64,000 nt of DNA, from positions 3,474,501 to 3,538,500 of the forward strand of contig NZ_CP128362.1 of the NCBI RefSeq assembly GCF_034274695.1, read 5' to 3'. The DNA comes from Chitinophaga sp. LS1. Its GTDB lineage: Bacteria > Bacteroidota > Bacteroidia > Chitinophagales > Chitinophagaceae. Below are positions 9,091 to 17,941 of this stretch, piece after piece. Each line of letters begins with the position of its first letter. Within the stretch, counting starts at the first letter, position 1. Made by a program: the position numbers and the translations under genes. The notes below the pieces were generated by a model that worked only from the letters and a program-made list of their open reading frames with translations, ran no database searches and was not told the origin of the DNA.

Positions 9091-9690
9091 ATGAGTAAGA
9101 ATTTTCAACAGTTGGAATCTACCGCAGTTCCTATTCCAATCGAAAACATTGATACTGACCAGATCATTCCGGCGCGCTTTCTAAAAGCAACTACCCGCGA
9201 TGGTTTCGGTGAAAATCTGTTCCGCGACTGGCGTTATGACGGCGACAATCAACCTAAAGCTGATTTCGTACTGAACAATCCTACTTACAGTGGCCAGGTA
9301 CTTGTAGCTGGTAAGAACTTTGGTTGTGGTTCCAGCCGTGAGCACGCAGCCTGGGCCCTTGCCGACTATGGTTTCAAGGTAGTGATCAGCAGTTTCTTTG
9401 CAGATATCTTCAAGAACAATGCACTGAACAATTTTATCCTGCCTATCCAGGTGACTGATGCATTTCTCGACAAGATCTTTGCAGCAATCGAAGCAGACGC
9501 TCATGCGAAACTGGCTGTAGATCTGGAAAAACAGACCCTGAAGATTGTATCTACAGGTGAAGAAGTTTCCTTCGACATCAATCCATACAAGAAAGCATGC
9601 CTGATCAATGGCTATGATGATATTGACTACCTGTTAAGCCTGCGTAAGGAAATTGAAACCTACGAAGCCACCCGGGAGTTTAATTTTTAA
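9091..9690 (+). CDS. leuD: 3-isopropylmalate dehydratase small subunit
   Basis: LeuD, 199 residues, the swivel-domain partner of LeuC. Diagnostic segments are [18 protein letters not shown] near the N-terminus and [17 protein letters not shown], which contains the Ser-Arg substrate-binding pair. It lies third in the leu operon, after the methyltransferase, and 29 nt before leuB. A strong Shine-Dalgarno sequence embedded in a small hairpin precedes the ATG. Length and motifs are typical. Confidence 0.97.
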   Translation: MSKNFQQLESTAVPIPIENIDTDQIIPARFLKATTRDGFGENLFRDWRYDGDNQPKADFVLNNPTYSGQVLVAGKNFGCGSSREHAAWALADYGFKVVISSFFADIFKNNALNNFILPIQVTDAFLDKIFAAIEADAHAKLAVDLEKQTLKIVSTGEEVSFDINPYKKACLINGYDDIDYLLSLRKEIETYEATREFNF

Positions 9691-9719
9691 CTTTTCGCTT
9701 TAACTCAACAATACAATAA

Positions 9720-10799
9720 ATGGGCGTAGACAAAAAAATACTGGTTATTCCGGGTGATGGTATCGGACAAGAAGTGACTACCTGGGGTAGGAAAGTGCTG
9801 GAAACAATAGCAACAAACTACAAGCACAACTTTACGTTTGAAGAAGGCATCATGGGACACGTAGCGATCGAAGCTACGGGAAATCCCCTGCCAGATGAAA
9901 CACTGGATAAAGCACGCAAAAGTGACGCTATCCTTTTTGGCGCTATCGGACATGCCAAATATGACAACGATCCTACACTGAAAGTACGCCCTGAACAGGG
10001 ATTGCTGAAGATCCGCAAGGAACTGGGATTGTATGCAAACCTGCGTCCTATTAAGTTGTTTGATGAGCTGCTGGAAGCTTCCAGCATCAAGCCTGAAATC
10101 CTGCGTGGAGCAGATATCCTGTTCTTCCGCGAGCTGACAGGTGATGTTTACTTTGGTGAAAAGAATCGTTCTGAAGATCGCAATACTGCTTCTGACCTGA
10201 TGATCTATCACAAATATGAAGTAGAGCGTATTGCCCGCAAAGCATTTGAAGCTGCACGTACACGTCGTAATAAACTGTGCTCTGTGGATAAAGCAAACGT
10301 ACTGGAAGCAAGCCGTCTGTGGCGCGAAGTAGTACAGGCACTGGCAAAAGAATATACTGACGTAGAGGTAGAACATATGTTCATCGATAACGCTGCTATG
10401 CAACTGGTGAAGGATCCTAAACGTTTCGACGTGGTGGTAACCGGCAACCTGTTTGGCGATATCCTGACAGATGAAGCATCTCAGATCGCTGGTTCTATGG
10501 GTATGCTGGCTTCAGCTTCAGTAGGTGACAGCGTTGGCTTCTATGAGCCTATCCATGGTTCTGCACATGACATTGCAGGTAAAGGCATTGCCAATCCGCT
10601 GGCCTCTATCCTGTCTGCAGCACTGATGCTGGATATCTCTTTTGGACTGAAAAATGAATCGCTGCGTGTGATCAAGGCTGTAGAAGCTACTTTGAAACAA
10701 GGCTTCCGTACAATGGATATTGCGAACAAGCATACAGACAACCATCTGGTGATGGGTACTGATGCAATGGGCGCCAAAGTACTGGAGAATTTAAACTAA
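9720..10799 (+). CDS. leuB: 3-isopropylmalate dehydrogenase
   Basis: LeuB oxidatively decarboxylates 3-isopropylmalate to 2-ketoisocaproate with NAD+. The 359-residue length is typical. Visible family features are [10 protein letters not shown] at the N-terminus, the substrate-binding stretch with [21 protein letters not shown], the metal-binding [17 protein letters not shown], and [14 protein letters not shown] near the cofactor site. It is co-directional with leuD and leuA with gaps of about 30 nt. Confidence 0.97.
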   Translation: MGVDKKILVIPGDGIGQEVTTWGRKVLETIATNYKHNFTFEEGIMGHVAIEATGNPLPDETLDKARKSDAILFGAIGHAKYDNDPTLKVRPEQGLLKIRKELGLYANLRPIKLFDELLEASSIKPEILRGADILFFRELTGDVYFGEKNRSEDRNTASDLMIYHKYEVERIARKAFEAARTRRNKLCSVDKANVLEASRLWREVVQALAKEYTDVEVEHMFIDNAAMQLVKDPKRFDVVVTGNLFGDILTDEASQIAGSMGMLASASVGDSVGFYEPIHGSAHDIAGKGIANPLASILSAALMLDISFGLKNESLRVIKAVEATLKQGFRTMDIANKHTDNHLVMGTDAMGAKVLENLN

Positions 10800-10831
10800 G
10801 AATTAAAAAAACAATAACAAATCAACATAAG

Positions 10832-12343
10832 ATGAGCGATAAAAATCGTGTGTACGTCTTCGATACTACTCTCCGTGATGGTGAACAGGTACCTGGCTGT
10901 CAGCTGACCACAGTTGAAAAGATCACTATAGCCAAGGAGCTGGAAGCACTGGGAGTAGATGTTATTGAAGCCGGTTTCCCAATATCGAGCCCCGGCGATT
11001 TCCAGAGTGTAGTAGAAATATCGAAAGCTGTAAGTGAGCCGGTGATCTGTGCACTGACCCGTGCAAACACTATGGATATTGATGCTGCTGCCGAAGCCCT
11101 GCGTTTTGCAAAACGTAAGCGTATTCATACAGGTATCGGTTCTTCCGATATGCACATTAAATATAAATTCAACAGTACCCGCGAAGAGATCCTGAAGCGT
11201 GCTGCTGATGCGGTAAAATATGCACGTAAATTCGTTGACGATGTAGAATTTTATGCAGAAGATGCAGGCCGTGCAGACAATGCATACCTCGCGCAGATGA
11301 TCGAAGCAGTGATTGCTGCAGGTGCGACTGTGGTGAACATTCCTGATACGAATGGTTACTGTCTGCCTGACCAGTATGGTGCGAAGATCAAGTACCTGAT
11401 GGATCATGTGTCTAACATTGACAAAGCGATTATCTCGGTACACTGTCACAATGACCTCGGTATGGCTACTGCCAACTCCATCGCTGGTGTGATCAACGGT
11501 GCACGTCAGGTAGAATGTACCATCAATGGTATTGGTGAGCGTGCAGGTAATACTTCTCTTGAAGAAGTAGCGATGATCCTGAAAACGCATCATTCATTGG
11601 GTTATCATACAGGTATTCAGTCAAAGAGACTGTATCAGCTGAGCAACATGGTAGAAACCATGATGCGTATGCCGGTGCAGCCGAATAAGGCAATCATAGG
11701 TCGTAATGCATTTGCACATAGTTCCGGTATTCACCAGGATGGTGTGCTGAAGCATCGTGAAAACTATGAGATCCTGAATCCGGAGGATGTGGGTATTGAG
11801 TCTAATGCGATTATCCTGACTGCACGTAGTGGCCGCCATGCCCTGAAGCATCACCTGGAGCGACTGGGTTATAAACTGGATAAGGTGAATCTGGATGAGG
11901 TGTATCAGCGTTTCCTGGTGATGGCAGATAGCAAGAAAGAGATTTCTGATGCAGATCTGTTAGAACTGATGGGGAATGGTAATGATCAGAATTATACAGA
12001 TGATAAGGCGATCAAGGTTACATTGTTGCAGGTAGTATGTGGCGATCCGCTGCGTCCTATGGCGACTGTGAAACTGAAGATCAATGGTGAGGAGAAGGAA
12101 GCTAGTTCTGCTGGTAATGGTCCGGTGGATGCAGCGATCAATGCGATCCATGAGATTATTAAAGATCAGATAGATATTGATGAGTTTAATATTCAGTCAA
12201 TGAGAGGGGGTAGTGCGGATGTGAGTAAGGTGAATATGAGGGTGAAGCATAATGGTCAGAGTTACTATGGATATGGGACTTCGACGGATATTGTGAATGC
12301 TTCTATGCATGCTTATGTGGATGCGCTGAATAAAATATTCTAA
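10832..12343 (+). CDS. leuA: 2-isopropylmalate synthase
   Basis: LeuA condenses 2-ketoisovalerate with acetyl-CoA, the committed step. The 503 residues contain the [12 protein letters not shown] active-site start, the metal-binding HCHNDLGMA motif, the GIGERAGN segment and a C-terminal LeuA regulatory domain (from about residue 390) that normally binds leucine for feedback inhibition. It is the last gene of the operon although it encodes the first enzyme, and is followed by two strong hairpins. The 3' third uses visibly more GTG/GAG-type codons than the 5' part, which I note without interpretation. Confidence 0.97.
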   Translation: MSDKNRVYVFDTTLRDGEQVPGCQLTTVEKITIAKELEALGVDVIEAGFPISSPGDFQSVVEISKAVSEPVICALTRANTMDIDAAAEALRFAKRKRIHTGIGSSDMHIKYKFNSTREEILKRAADAVKYARKFVDDVEFYAEDAGRADNAYLAQMIEAVIAAGATVVNIPDTNGYCLPDQYGAKIKYLMDHVSNIDKAIISVHCHNDLGMATANSIAGVINGARQVECTINGIGERAGNTSLEEVAMILKTHHSLGYHTGIQSKRLYQLSNMVETMMRMPVQPNKAIIGRNAFAHSSGIHQDGVLKHRENYEILNPEDVGIESNAIILTARSGRHALKHHLERLGYKLDKVNLDEVYQRFLVMADSKKEISDADLLELMGNGNDQNYTDDKAIKVTLLQVVCGDPLRPMATVKLKINGEEKEASSAGNGPVDAAINAIHEIIKDQIDIDEFNIQSMRGGSADVSKVNMRVKHNGQSYYGYGTSTDIVNASMHAYVDALNKIF

Positions 12344-12361
12344 AACTTTTTGAATTCCTTC

Positions 12362-12403
12362 GTGGGTTGTTGAATTTCGGCTCCGCTGAATTCAACAACC
12401 CAC
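12362..12403. terminator. perfect 15-bp hairpin after leuA
   Basis: Left arm 12362-12376 (GTGGGTTGTTGAATT) is the exact reverse complement of 12389-12403; loop 12377-12388. There is no T-run directly after it on the + strand. Likely part of a double terminator with the next hairpin. Confidence 0.6.
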
Positions 12404-12406
12404 AAT

Positions 12407-12451
12407 CAAAATCATTGAGCTGCTTGCGGAGCAAGCAGCTCAATGATTTTG
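12407..12451. terminator. perfect 21-bp hairpin, probable bidirectional terminator
   Basis: Left arm 12407-12427 pairs exactly with 12431-12451 around the 3-nt loop GGA. On the + strand the stem is followed by a T-rich stretch (GTAGTTTTTGG). The right arm covers the stop codon and last codons of the convergent dipeptidase gene, so both genes may use it. Confidence 0.7.
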
Positions 12452-13066
12452 TAGTTTTTGGAAGTCTACATTCATAAGCGGATACTGCTGTCCATCTTTC
12501 AAATAAAAATGCCACCATTCCGTAGTTAAGTTAATAAACCCATGCTTCTCCATCACCTCCCTCAATAACTTCCGGTTATTTGCCACCAGTGTATCCTGTA
12601 CGTTATACGACTGATGCGCCTTCTCCGTAAAATCATCAAAATCTGTCGGCATTGCCAAAGGCTTACCCGTTTTTAAATCACATAATGTAAGGTCCACTGC
12701 TATCCCTCTATTATGCCCTGACCCTTTTGCCGGATTCGCTGCATATCTTTCATCCGGCACAATCTCCCACATCTTCTGCGTCACACTAAAAGGCCTGTAT
12801 CCATCATAGATCAACAACCCCAATCCCCGTTCCTCCAACTCCTCCTGTACTTCTTTCAGCGCCTTCGCCGCCGGCAATTTTAAATAAGCGGCTGCACGCG
12901 GATACAACACCTGATGTGTAAAGTTATTAGCCGTCGCATATCGGATATCCAATCTGATATGCGGAATGTACTTCGTAAGATCCACCAAATCAGACTGGTT
13001 ACTTTGCGCAAAAGCAAAATGATACCAGAAAATGAAGAAAATAACAACAGTGTAATTGAATTTCAA
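12440..13066 (-). CDS. secreted D-alanyl-D-alanine dipeptidase, VanX/DdpX family (M15D)
   Basis: 208 residues with a signal peptide (hydrophobic 6-19, cleavage probably after FAFA, residue 20). The zinc site of M15D peptidases is complete: His118 and Asp125 in SGHNRGIAVD, and Glu183 plus His186 in EWWHF. The enzyme hydrolyses D-Ala-D-Ala in the periplasm; in this setting, without vanH/vanA or a two-component system nearby, it more likely recycles cell-wall dipeptide than confers glycopeptide resistance. Monocistronic, convergent with leuA; the 3' end lies in a long hairpin. Confidence 0.9.
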   Translation of the reverse strand: MKFNYTVVIFFIFWYHFAFAQSNQSDLVDLTKYIPHIRLDIRYATANNFTHQVLYPRAAAYLKLPAAKALKEVQEELEERGLGLLIYDGYRPFSVTQKMWEIVPDERYAANPAKGSGHNRGIAVDLTLCDLKTGKPLAMPTDFDDFTEKAHQSYNVQDTLVANNRKLLREVMEKHGFINLTTEWWHFYLKDGQQYPLMNVDFQKLQNH

Positions 13067-13181
13067 CCTTTATCTATTTAAAAAATATAAAATATGGTAA
13101 TAAAGTATAGACTTCTGCTAAAAAAAGATGGAATTCCCCTTGTTAAAAAGGCTATTTTAGAACCCTTAAATTAAGGAAATT

Positions 13182-13964
13182 ATGAACCTGTTTAGATTAG
13201 ATAATAAAGTGGCAGTCATTACGGGCGGAGGAAGTGGAATTGGTCAGGCTATTGCTAAGGTTTTTGGTGCACAGGGCGCCAGTGTTCACATCATAGAGCT
13301 GAATGAAGACGGTGGTCGCCAGACAGCTGCAGACATCACTGCCGAAGGTGGCAAAGCTGCTGTATACGGCTGTAACGTAGCCAAACAGTCGGAAGTTGTA
13401 GCTGTGATGGAAAAGATCACTGCTGCTGCAGGCCGCATCGACATCCTTGTAAACTGTGCCGGTATTGCCCACGTAGGCCGGTTAGACACCACTTCAGAAG
13501 AAGATCTGGACAGAGTATATAATGTGAATGTGAAAGGTACGTACAACTGTATGTTCGCCGTAATCGGGCAGATGAAAGCGCAAAAGAGCGGTGTGATCCT
13601 GAACGTAGCTTCTATTGCTTCCAGCGTAGGTATTCCTGACAGATTCGCTTACTCTATGAGTAAAGGTGCTGTGCTCACGATGACCCTCTCTGTGGCAAAA
13701 GATTTTATCAGGGATGGTATCCGTTGTAACTGTGTGTCTCCTGCACGTGTGCATACACCATTTGTAGACGGATTTATCGCTAAAAACTACCCTGGTAAAG
13801 AAGCGGAAATGTTTGAGAAACTCTCTCAGACACAACCAATTGGACGTATGGCAAAACCAGTAGAAGTAGGCACCCTGGCACTGTACCTGTGCTCAGAGGA
13901 AGCAGGCTTCATCACAGGTTGTGATTATCCTTTGGATGGTGGTTTTATAAAGCTTAATAATTAA
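13182..13964 (+). CDS. SDR oxidoreductase, probable 2-keto-3-deoxy-L-fuconate dehydrogenase
   Basis: A classical short-chain dehydrogenase of 260 residues: cofactor loop GGGSGIG (15-21), acidic Glu39 at the end of strand 2 (favours NAD+), NCAG, Ser144, Tyr157 and Lys161 (YSMSK). Many SDRs look alike, so the substrate comes from context: the neighbours downstream encode an FAH-family hydrolase, a rhamnose/fucose-type mutarotase, a fuconolactonase-like hydrolase, a second SDR and FucP. In the non-phosphorylative L-fucose route, an SDR oxidises 2-keto-3-deoxy-L-fuconate to the 2,4-diketo acid that the FAH-family enzyme then splits. Fold certain, substrate inferred. Confidence 0.8.
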   Translation: MNLFRLDNKVAVITGGGSGIGQAIAKVFGAQGASVHIIELNEDGGRQTAADITAEGGKAAVYGCNVAKQSEVVAVMEKITAAAGRIDILVNCAGIAHVGRLDTTSEEDLDRVYNVNVKGTYNCMFAVIGQMKAQKSGVILNVASIASSVGIPDRFAYSMSKGAVLTMTLSVAKDFIRDGIRCNCVSPARVHTPFVDGFIAKNYPGKEAEMFEKLSQTQPIGRMAKPVEVGTLALYLCSEEAGFITGCDYPLDGGFIKLNN

Positions 13965-14053
13965 TTATAAGTAAAGAATTATGAAATAAGACAAAAGGTA
14001 TCTTATATTCGTAAATTCTAATTTGTAATTAATCAACCACAATTCCATTATTC

Positions 14054-14797
14054 ATGAAATCTATTTGGTCAGTTATCATACCTGCCACAACTTTATTGTA
14101 CGCATGTGGCGGTACAGGTACCAACGCCGGCAACGGCCAGCAGGCGGGAGATAGCACAGCTGCGTTTCAACCAGCTACGCCTTCGGGTAAGGTAGCAATC
14201 GCTTTCCCGGCAGATGCAGATACGACCCGTATCTCCATCCATTTTGAAGCAGACGGACAGTCTTCGGACAAAACGTTTGAACTGCCTCTGGCAAGAGACG
14301 TGGCCGAGCAGGATCTGTATCGTGCCGTGTGGGACAAGCCAAACAGCGTATACATTGGTGTGCTGAAAAGTGACCATAGCACCCGCTATTATCATGCAAG
14401 TGTTGATAACGGTAGTGCAAAAATCAATCAGGTAGGTACGCCTCCTGCAGCAGTATGGCACTATGCTGAAGAAAAGGCCGGTTTAGGCACCATTAGCCTG
14501 GATATGAAAGCAGTTGATTCTTACGAACAACAAATTCAATCCGGTACTATCATCGCTGACCTGATCGTGAAAAAACTGCCGGTTTCTTCTCCTGATTCTG
14601 TGAGAATTTATGCAGAATTCGGTGGCGCTAACAGGACCATTGGAATGGTGGTGCCTGCAGAAGCAACCACAGGTATCGTACAATCACCTTCTCATCCGGA
14701 ACAGGTGTTCCTGGTGCAGATCTTGAACAAAAAGTACACAAACCTGGTGGAAATCAAAGTGGATAATGGTCACCTGAAGATCAATTCATTGCGATAA
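14054..14797 (+). CDS. putative secreted lipoprotein of unknown function
   Basis: 247 residues, not recognised. The N-terminus MKSIWSVIIPATTLLYAC ends in a lipobox-like LYAC followed by GG and a Gly/Thr/Asn/Ala-rich linker, so the mature protein is probably a lipid-anchored periplasmic or surface protein starting at Cys18. The rest is mostly beta-type sequence that looks like two similar halves of ~100 residues (each ending in a strand with VKVDNG or ASVDNG followed by KIN). It sits on the same strand between two sugar-catabolic enzymes (gaps 89 and 33 nt) yet is clearly not cytosolic. Confidence 0.72.
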   Translation: MKSIWSVIIPATTLLYACGGTGTNAGNGQQAGDSTAAFQPATPSGKVAIAFPADADTTRISIHFEADGQSSDKTFELPLARDVAEQDLYRAVWDKPNSVYIGVLKSDHSTRYYHASVDNGSAKINQVGTPPAAVWHYAEEKAGLGTISLDMKAVDSYEQQIQSGTIIADLIVKKLPVSSPDSVRIYAEFGGANRTIGMVVPAEATTGIVQSPSHPEQVFLVQILNKKYTNLVEIKVDNGHLKINSLR

Positions 14798-14830
14798 GTG
14801 TTAAAATAAAAAACAAAGTACAATTAACAT

Positions 14831-15682
14831 ATGAAACTGATACGATTTGGAGCACCGGGAGCTGAGAAGCCGGGAGTGGTAACCGAAGCAGGCATGTTTG
14901 ATGTCAGTGCATTCGGTGAAGATTTTGGAGAGCAATTTCTGGCGACAGATGGACTGAACCGTCTGGCTGCATGGTGGGCGCAAAATGAAAAAAATTGCCC
15001 TTCTGTGCCTGCAGGTACCCGTCTCGGAAGCCCTATCACCAGGCCTTCCAAGATTATTTGCATTGGTCTGAACTACGCTGACCACGCAAAGGAAACCAAT
15101 GCAGCGATTCCACAGGAACCAATCGTATTTTTCAAGAGTACTACTGCGCTGGTAGGCCCGAATGATGACTTAGTCATTCCCCGCAACAGCGTAAAAACTG
15201 ACTGGGAAGTGGAACTGGCTGTGGTGATTGGAAGGAAAGCCAGCTATATTGAAGAAAAGGATGCGCTGGAATATATAGCAGGTTATGCCTTGCACAACGA
15301 CTATAGCGAGCGTGAGTTCCAGCTGGAACGTGGCGGACAGTGGGTAAAAGGTAAGAGTAATGACACCTTTGCACCGCTGGGTCCATGGCTGGTAACCAAA
15401 GAGGAAATTAAAGATGTGGATAACCTGCGTCTGTGGTTAACCCTGAATGGTAAAACCATGCAGGATGGTACTACAGCCAACCTGATCTTTAAAATCCCTT
15501 TCATCGTTTCCTACCTGAGCCAGTTTATGACCCTGCTGCCGGGCGATGTGATCTCTACAGGTACACCTGCGGGCGTAGGTTTGGGAATGAAACCAAATGT
15601 ATATGTAAAAGCTGGTGATGTGATTGAGCTGGGTATTGACGGTCTGGGTACATCCAAACAAACAGCTGTTGCTTTCAAATAA
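14831..15682 (+). CDS. FAH-family hydrolase, probable 2,4-diketo-3-deoxy-L-fuconate hydrolase
   Basis: 283 residues of the fumarylacetoacetate hydrolase superfamily, with GLNYADHAKE, FFKSTTALVGPND, the metal-ligand segment DWEVELAVVIG, and HNDYSEREFQLERGGQWVKGKSND. In L-fucose and related sugar-acid routes this family cleaves the 2,4-diketo-3-deoxy sugar acid to pyruvate and L-lactate. Alternative acylpyruvase-type substrates are possible, but the neighbouring mutarotase, lactonase and FucP support the fucose assignment. A terminator hairpin follows. Confidence 0.83.
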   Translation: MKLIRFGAPGAEKPGVVTEAGMFDVSAFGEDFGEQFLATDGLNRLAAWWAQNEKNCPSVPAGTRLGSPITRPSKIICIGLNYADHAKETNAAIPQEPIVFFKSTTALVGPNDDLVIPRNSVKTDWEVELAVVIGRKASYIEEKDALEYIAGYALHNDYSEREFQLERGGQWVKGKSNDTFAPLGPWLVTKEEIKDVDNLRLWLTLNGKTMQDGTTANLIFKIPFIVSYLSQFMTLLPGDVISTGTPAGVGLGMKPNVYVKAGDVIELGIDGLGTSKQTAVAFK

Positions 15683-15704
15683 GAATGCTGTAAGAAATTA
15701 TGAT

Positions 15705-15734
15705 GCGGTCAGACTGCTTTTGCCGTCTGACCGC
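15705..15734 (+). terminator. hairpin terminator after the FAH-family gene
   Basis: GCGGTCAGAC (15705-15714) pairs perfectly with 15725-15734; the stem is followed by TAAATTTT. It suggests the fucose genes are transcribed as more than one unit. Confidence 0.65.
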
Positions 15735-15796
15735 TAAATTTTCCACTTGCTGTAATTCTGACATTTATTCCCTTTAAACTTGTAATTTGCTACGAT

Positions 15797-16126
15797 ATGA
15801 AGAGGCACTGTCTTGCGTTAGATCTGAAGAATGACCCGGTTTTGATCGCTGAGTACGAAGCGTACCACCGGGAAATATGGCCGGAAATCAGGAAGAGTAT
15901 ATTAGACAGCGGTATAGTGAACATGGAGATATACCGTATCATGGACCGCCTGTTTATGATCATGGAAGTAGATGAAACCTTTTCATTCGAAAAGAAAGAT
16001 GCTGCAGATGCTGCTAACCCCAAAGTACAGGAGTGGGAAGCGCTGATGTGGAAATACCAGCAGGCCTTACCAGTGGCTAAGCCAGGAGAAAAATGGATAT
16101 TTATGGAGAAGATCTTTGCATTGTAA
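15797..16126 (+). CDS. L-rhamnose/L-fucose mutarotase (RhaM family)
   Basis: 109 residues, the normal length of the RhaM (PF05336) family that interconverts alpha and beta anomers of 6-deoxy sugars. The pattern of R/H-C-L-A-L-DLK, HREIWPEI, MEIYRIMDRLFMIME and a final W-YQ-ALP-KPGEKW-ME is diagnostic. In this position it would supply the beta-pyranose form of L-fucose to the dehydrogenase at 17129. Family certain; fucose rather than rhamnose is from context. Confidence 0.88.
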   Translation: MKRHCLALDLKNDPVLIAEYEAYHREIWPEIRKSILDSGIVNMEIYRIMDRLFMIMEVDETFSFEKKDAADAANPKVQEWEALMWKYQQALPVAKPGEKWIFMEKIFAL

Positions 16127-16179
16127 AAAGAGACTTACTAAGCCTGGCATTTTAATAAGGAAGCAAACGTTATGAAAAA

Positions 16180-17007
16180 ATGGTCATAGACGCTCACCAG
16201 CATTTTTGGCAATATCATCCTGTAAAGGATGCCTGGATCACTGATGATATGAAAGTGATTCAGCAGGATTTTTTGCCACAACACCTACTACCGGTTTTGG
16301 CGCAAAATAATGTGGATGGCTGTGTCGCTGTACAGGCGGACCAGTCAGAGGTGGAAACTGATTTCCTGCTGGGACTTGCTGCCGGACATGATTTTATTAA
16401 AGGCATTGTGGGTTGGATAGATCTGCGCGATGCAGACCTGGAAAACAGGCTGGCGCATTATAGCCAGTTTCCCATGCTGAAAGGTTTCAGGCATATCGTA
16501 CAAGGTGAGCCTGATCCTGCATTTATTATCAGGGAAGACTTTTGCAGGGGTATACACCTCCTGTCGAAATATAACTTTACTTACGACATCCTGGTCTACC
16601 CGGTACAACTACCGGCAGTAGCTACGTTTGTACAGAAATTTCCTGATCACCGCCTGGTGATCGATCATCTGGCTAAACCGTATATTAAAACCGGTGATGT
16701 GGAAAGCTGGGCACAACAGATGCGTGCCATTGCACAGTATCCGCATGTATATTGCAAACTCAGTGGTATGGTCACTGAAGCTGACTGGAGCAATTGGGAG
16801 CCGGCGCATTTTACGCCATTCCTGGAAGTTTGCCTGGAAGCTTTTGGCGCAGACAGACTCCTGTTTGGCTCCGACTGGCCGGTATGCCAGCTGGCGGGTA
16901 GTTATACACAGGTAAAAGGTATTGTGACTGATTATATCAGTCATTTATCAGCAACTGAGCAGGCGAAGATAATGGGTGGAAATGCGATCGCATTTTATGG
17001 GCTATAG
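16180..17007 (+). CDS. amidohydrolase, probable L-fuconolactonase
   Basis: 275-residue TIM-barrel amidohydrolase of the COG3618 group. Metal-site motifs are IDAHQHFW at the N-terminus, VIDHLAKP (about residue 160) and LLFGSDWPVC (about residue 230). Members hydrolyse sugar lactones, and L-fuconolactonase is the best fit next to an L-fucose dehydrogenase-like SDR and FucP. It follows the mutarotase gene by 53 nt; start at the ATG matching the family N-terminus. Confidence 0.86.
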   Translation: MVIDAHQHFWQYHPVKDAWITDDMKVIQQDFLPQHLLPVLAQNNVDGCVAVQADQSEVETDFLLGLAAGHDFIKGIVGWIDLRDADLENRLAHYSQFPMLKGFRHIVQGEPDPAFIIREDFCRGIHLLSKYNFTYDILVYPVQLPAVATFVQKFPDHRLVIDHLAKPYIKTGDVESWAQQMRAIAQYPHVYCKLSGMVTEADWSNWEPAHFTPFLEVCLEAFGADRLLFGSDWPVCQLAGSYTQVKGIVTDYISHLSATEQAKIMGGNAIAFYGL

Positions 17008-17128
17008 GCAATCAAAGGGAGTTCAAAGTAATTCGAACGAATTCAATTCTCTTGAAAAGCCTTACATGTCTTCCAAAGGAAGAACTATTAAAAGAATAAT
17101 ATTTCTAAACAATATTTAAATCGTTCAC

Positions 17129-17911
17129 ATGGATCTGGGATTAAAGGAAAAAGTGTTTATTGTTACTGGTGGTGCAAAAGGAATAGGCGAAGCTATCTCC
17201 AAACTGATTGCCGCTGAAGGTGGCATTGCTGTAGTGGCAGGCAGAAACGCAGCTGATAATGATAAAACTGTAGCAGCGATCAAAGCTGCCGGTGGCAAGG
17301 CTTTTGGCGTTGCAGCTGAGTTGGGTAAAGTGGAAGATTGCAAAAAAGTAATTGATCTGGTAGTAGCAGAATTTGGCCGCATCGATGGTCTTGTAAACAA
17401 CGCCGGCGTGAATGACGGTGTAGGCCTGGAAAGCGGCAGCCCTGAGAAATTCATGGCTTCTCTGCAAAAGAACCTCTCTCACTATTATAACCTCGCGCAC
17501 TATGCACTGCCTTATCTGAAAACGACTAAAGGCAGTATCTTAAATATCGGTTCCAAAGTGGCTGAAACCGGCCAGGGTAATACCAGTGGTTACGCTGCTT
17601 CCAAAGGTGGTATCAATGCACTGACCCGCGAATGGGCAGTGGAATTGCTGCCTTACAGCATCCGCGTAAATACCGTGATCCCTGCTGAAGTATGGACGCC
17701 ACTGTACGAAAACTGGATCAACTCCCTGCCTGATCCAAAGGAAAAACTGGCTGCTATCGTTTCTAAAATTCCTTTAGAAAAGAGAATGACCACCTCCGAA
17801 GAAATTGCTAATATGACAGTGTTCTTACTGTCTGACGCGTCGTCTCATACTACCGGCCAGATCATCTATGTCGATGGTGGTTATACCCATCTGGACAGGT
17901 CTCTGAGCTAA
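17129..17911 (+). CDS. SDR oxidoreductase, probable L-fucose dehydrogenase
   Basis: A 260-residue classical SDR with TGGAKGIG (13-20), NNAG, Ser142, Tyr155 and Lys159 (YAASK). Arg39 at the end of strand 2 suggests NADP+ is accepted. It lies 30 nt before fucP and after the lactonase gene, and the sequence (LKEKVFIVTGGAKGIGEAI, WTPLYENWI) is like dehydrogenases that oxidise L-fucose to L-fuconolactone. The first step of the pathway would thus be encoded beside the transporter. Substrate is inferred from neighbours. Confidence 0.82.
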   Translation: MDLGLKEKVFIVTGGAKGIGEAISKLIAAEGGIAVVAGRNAADNDKTVAAIKAAGGKAFGVAAELGKVEDCKKVIDLVVAEFGRIDGLVNNAGVNDGVGLESGSPEKFMASLQKNLSHYYNLAHYALPYLKTTKGSILNIGSKVAETGQGNTSGYAASKGGINALTREWAVELLPYSIRVNTVIPAEVWTPLYENWINSLPDPKEKLAAIVSKIPLEKRMTTSEEIANMTVFLLSDASSHTTGQIIYVDGGYTHLDRSLS

Positions 17912-17941
17912 CTTATTTTTAAACCATTCAAATTTTCCACA

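Noticed and set aside
12440..13066. vancomycin resistance gene (vanX)
   Set aside because: The enzyme family is right but there is a signal peptide and no vanH/vanA/vanRS, so recycling of D-Ala-D-Ala is the more sober reading.
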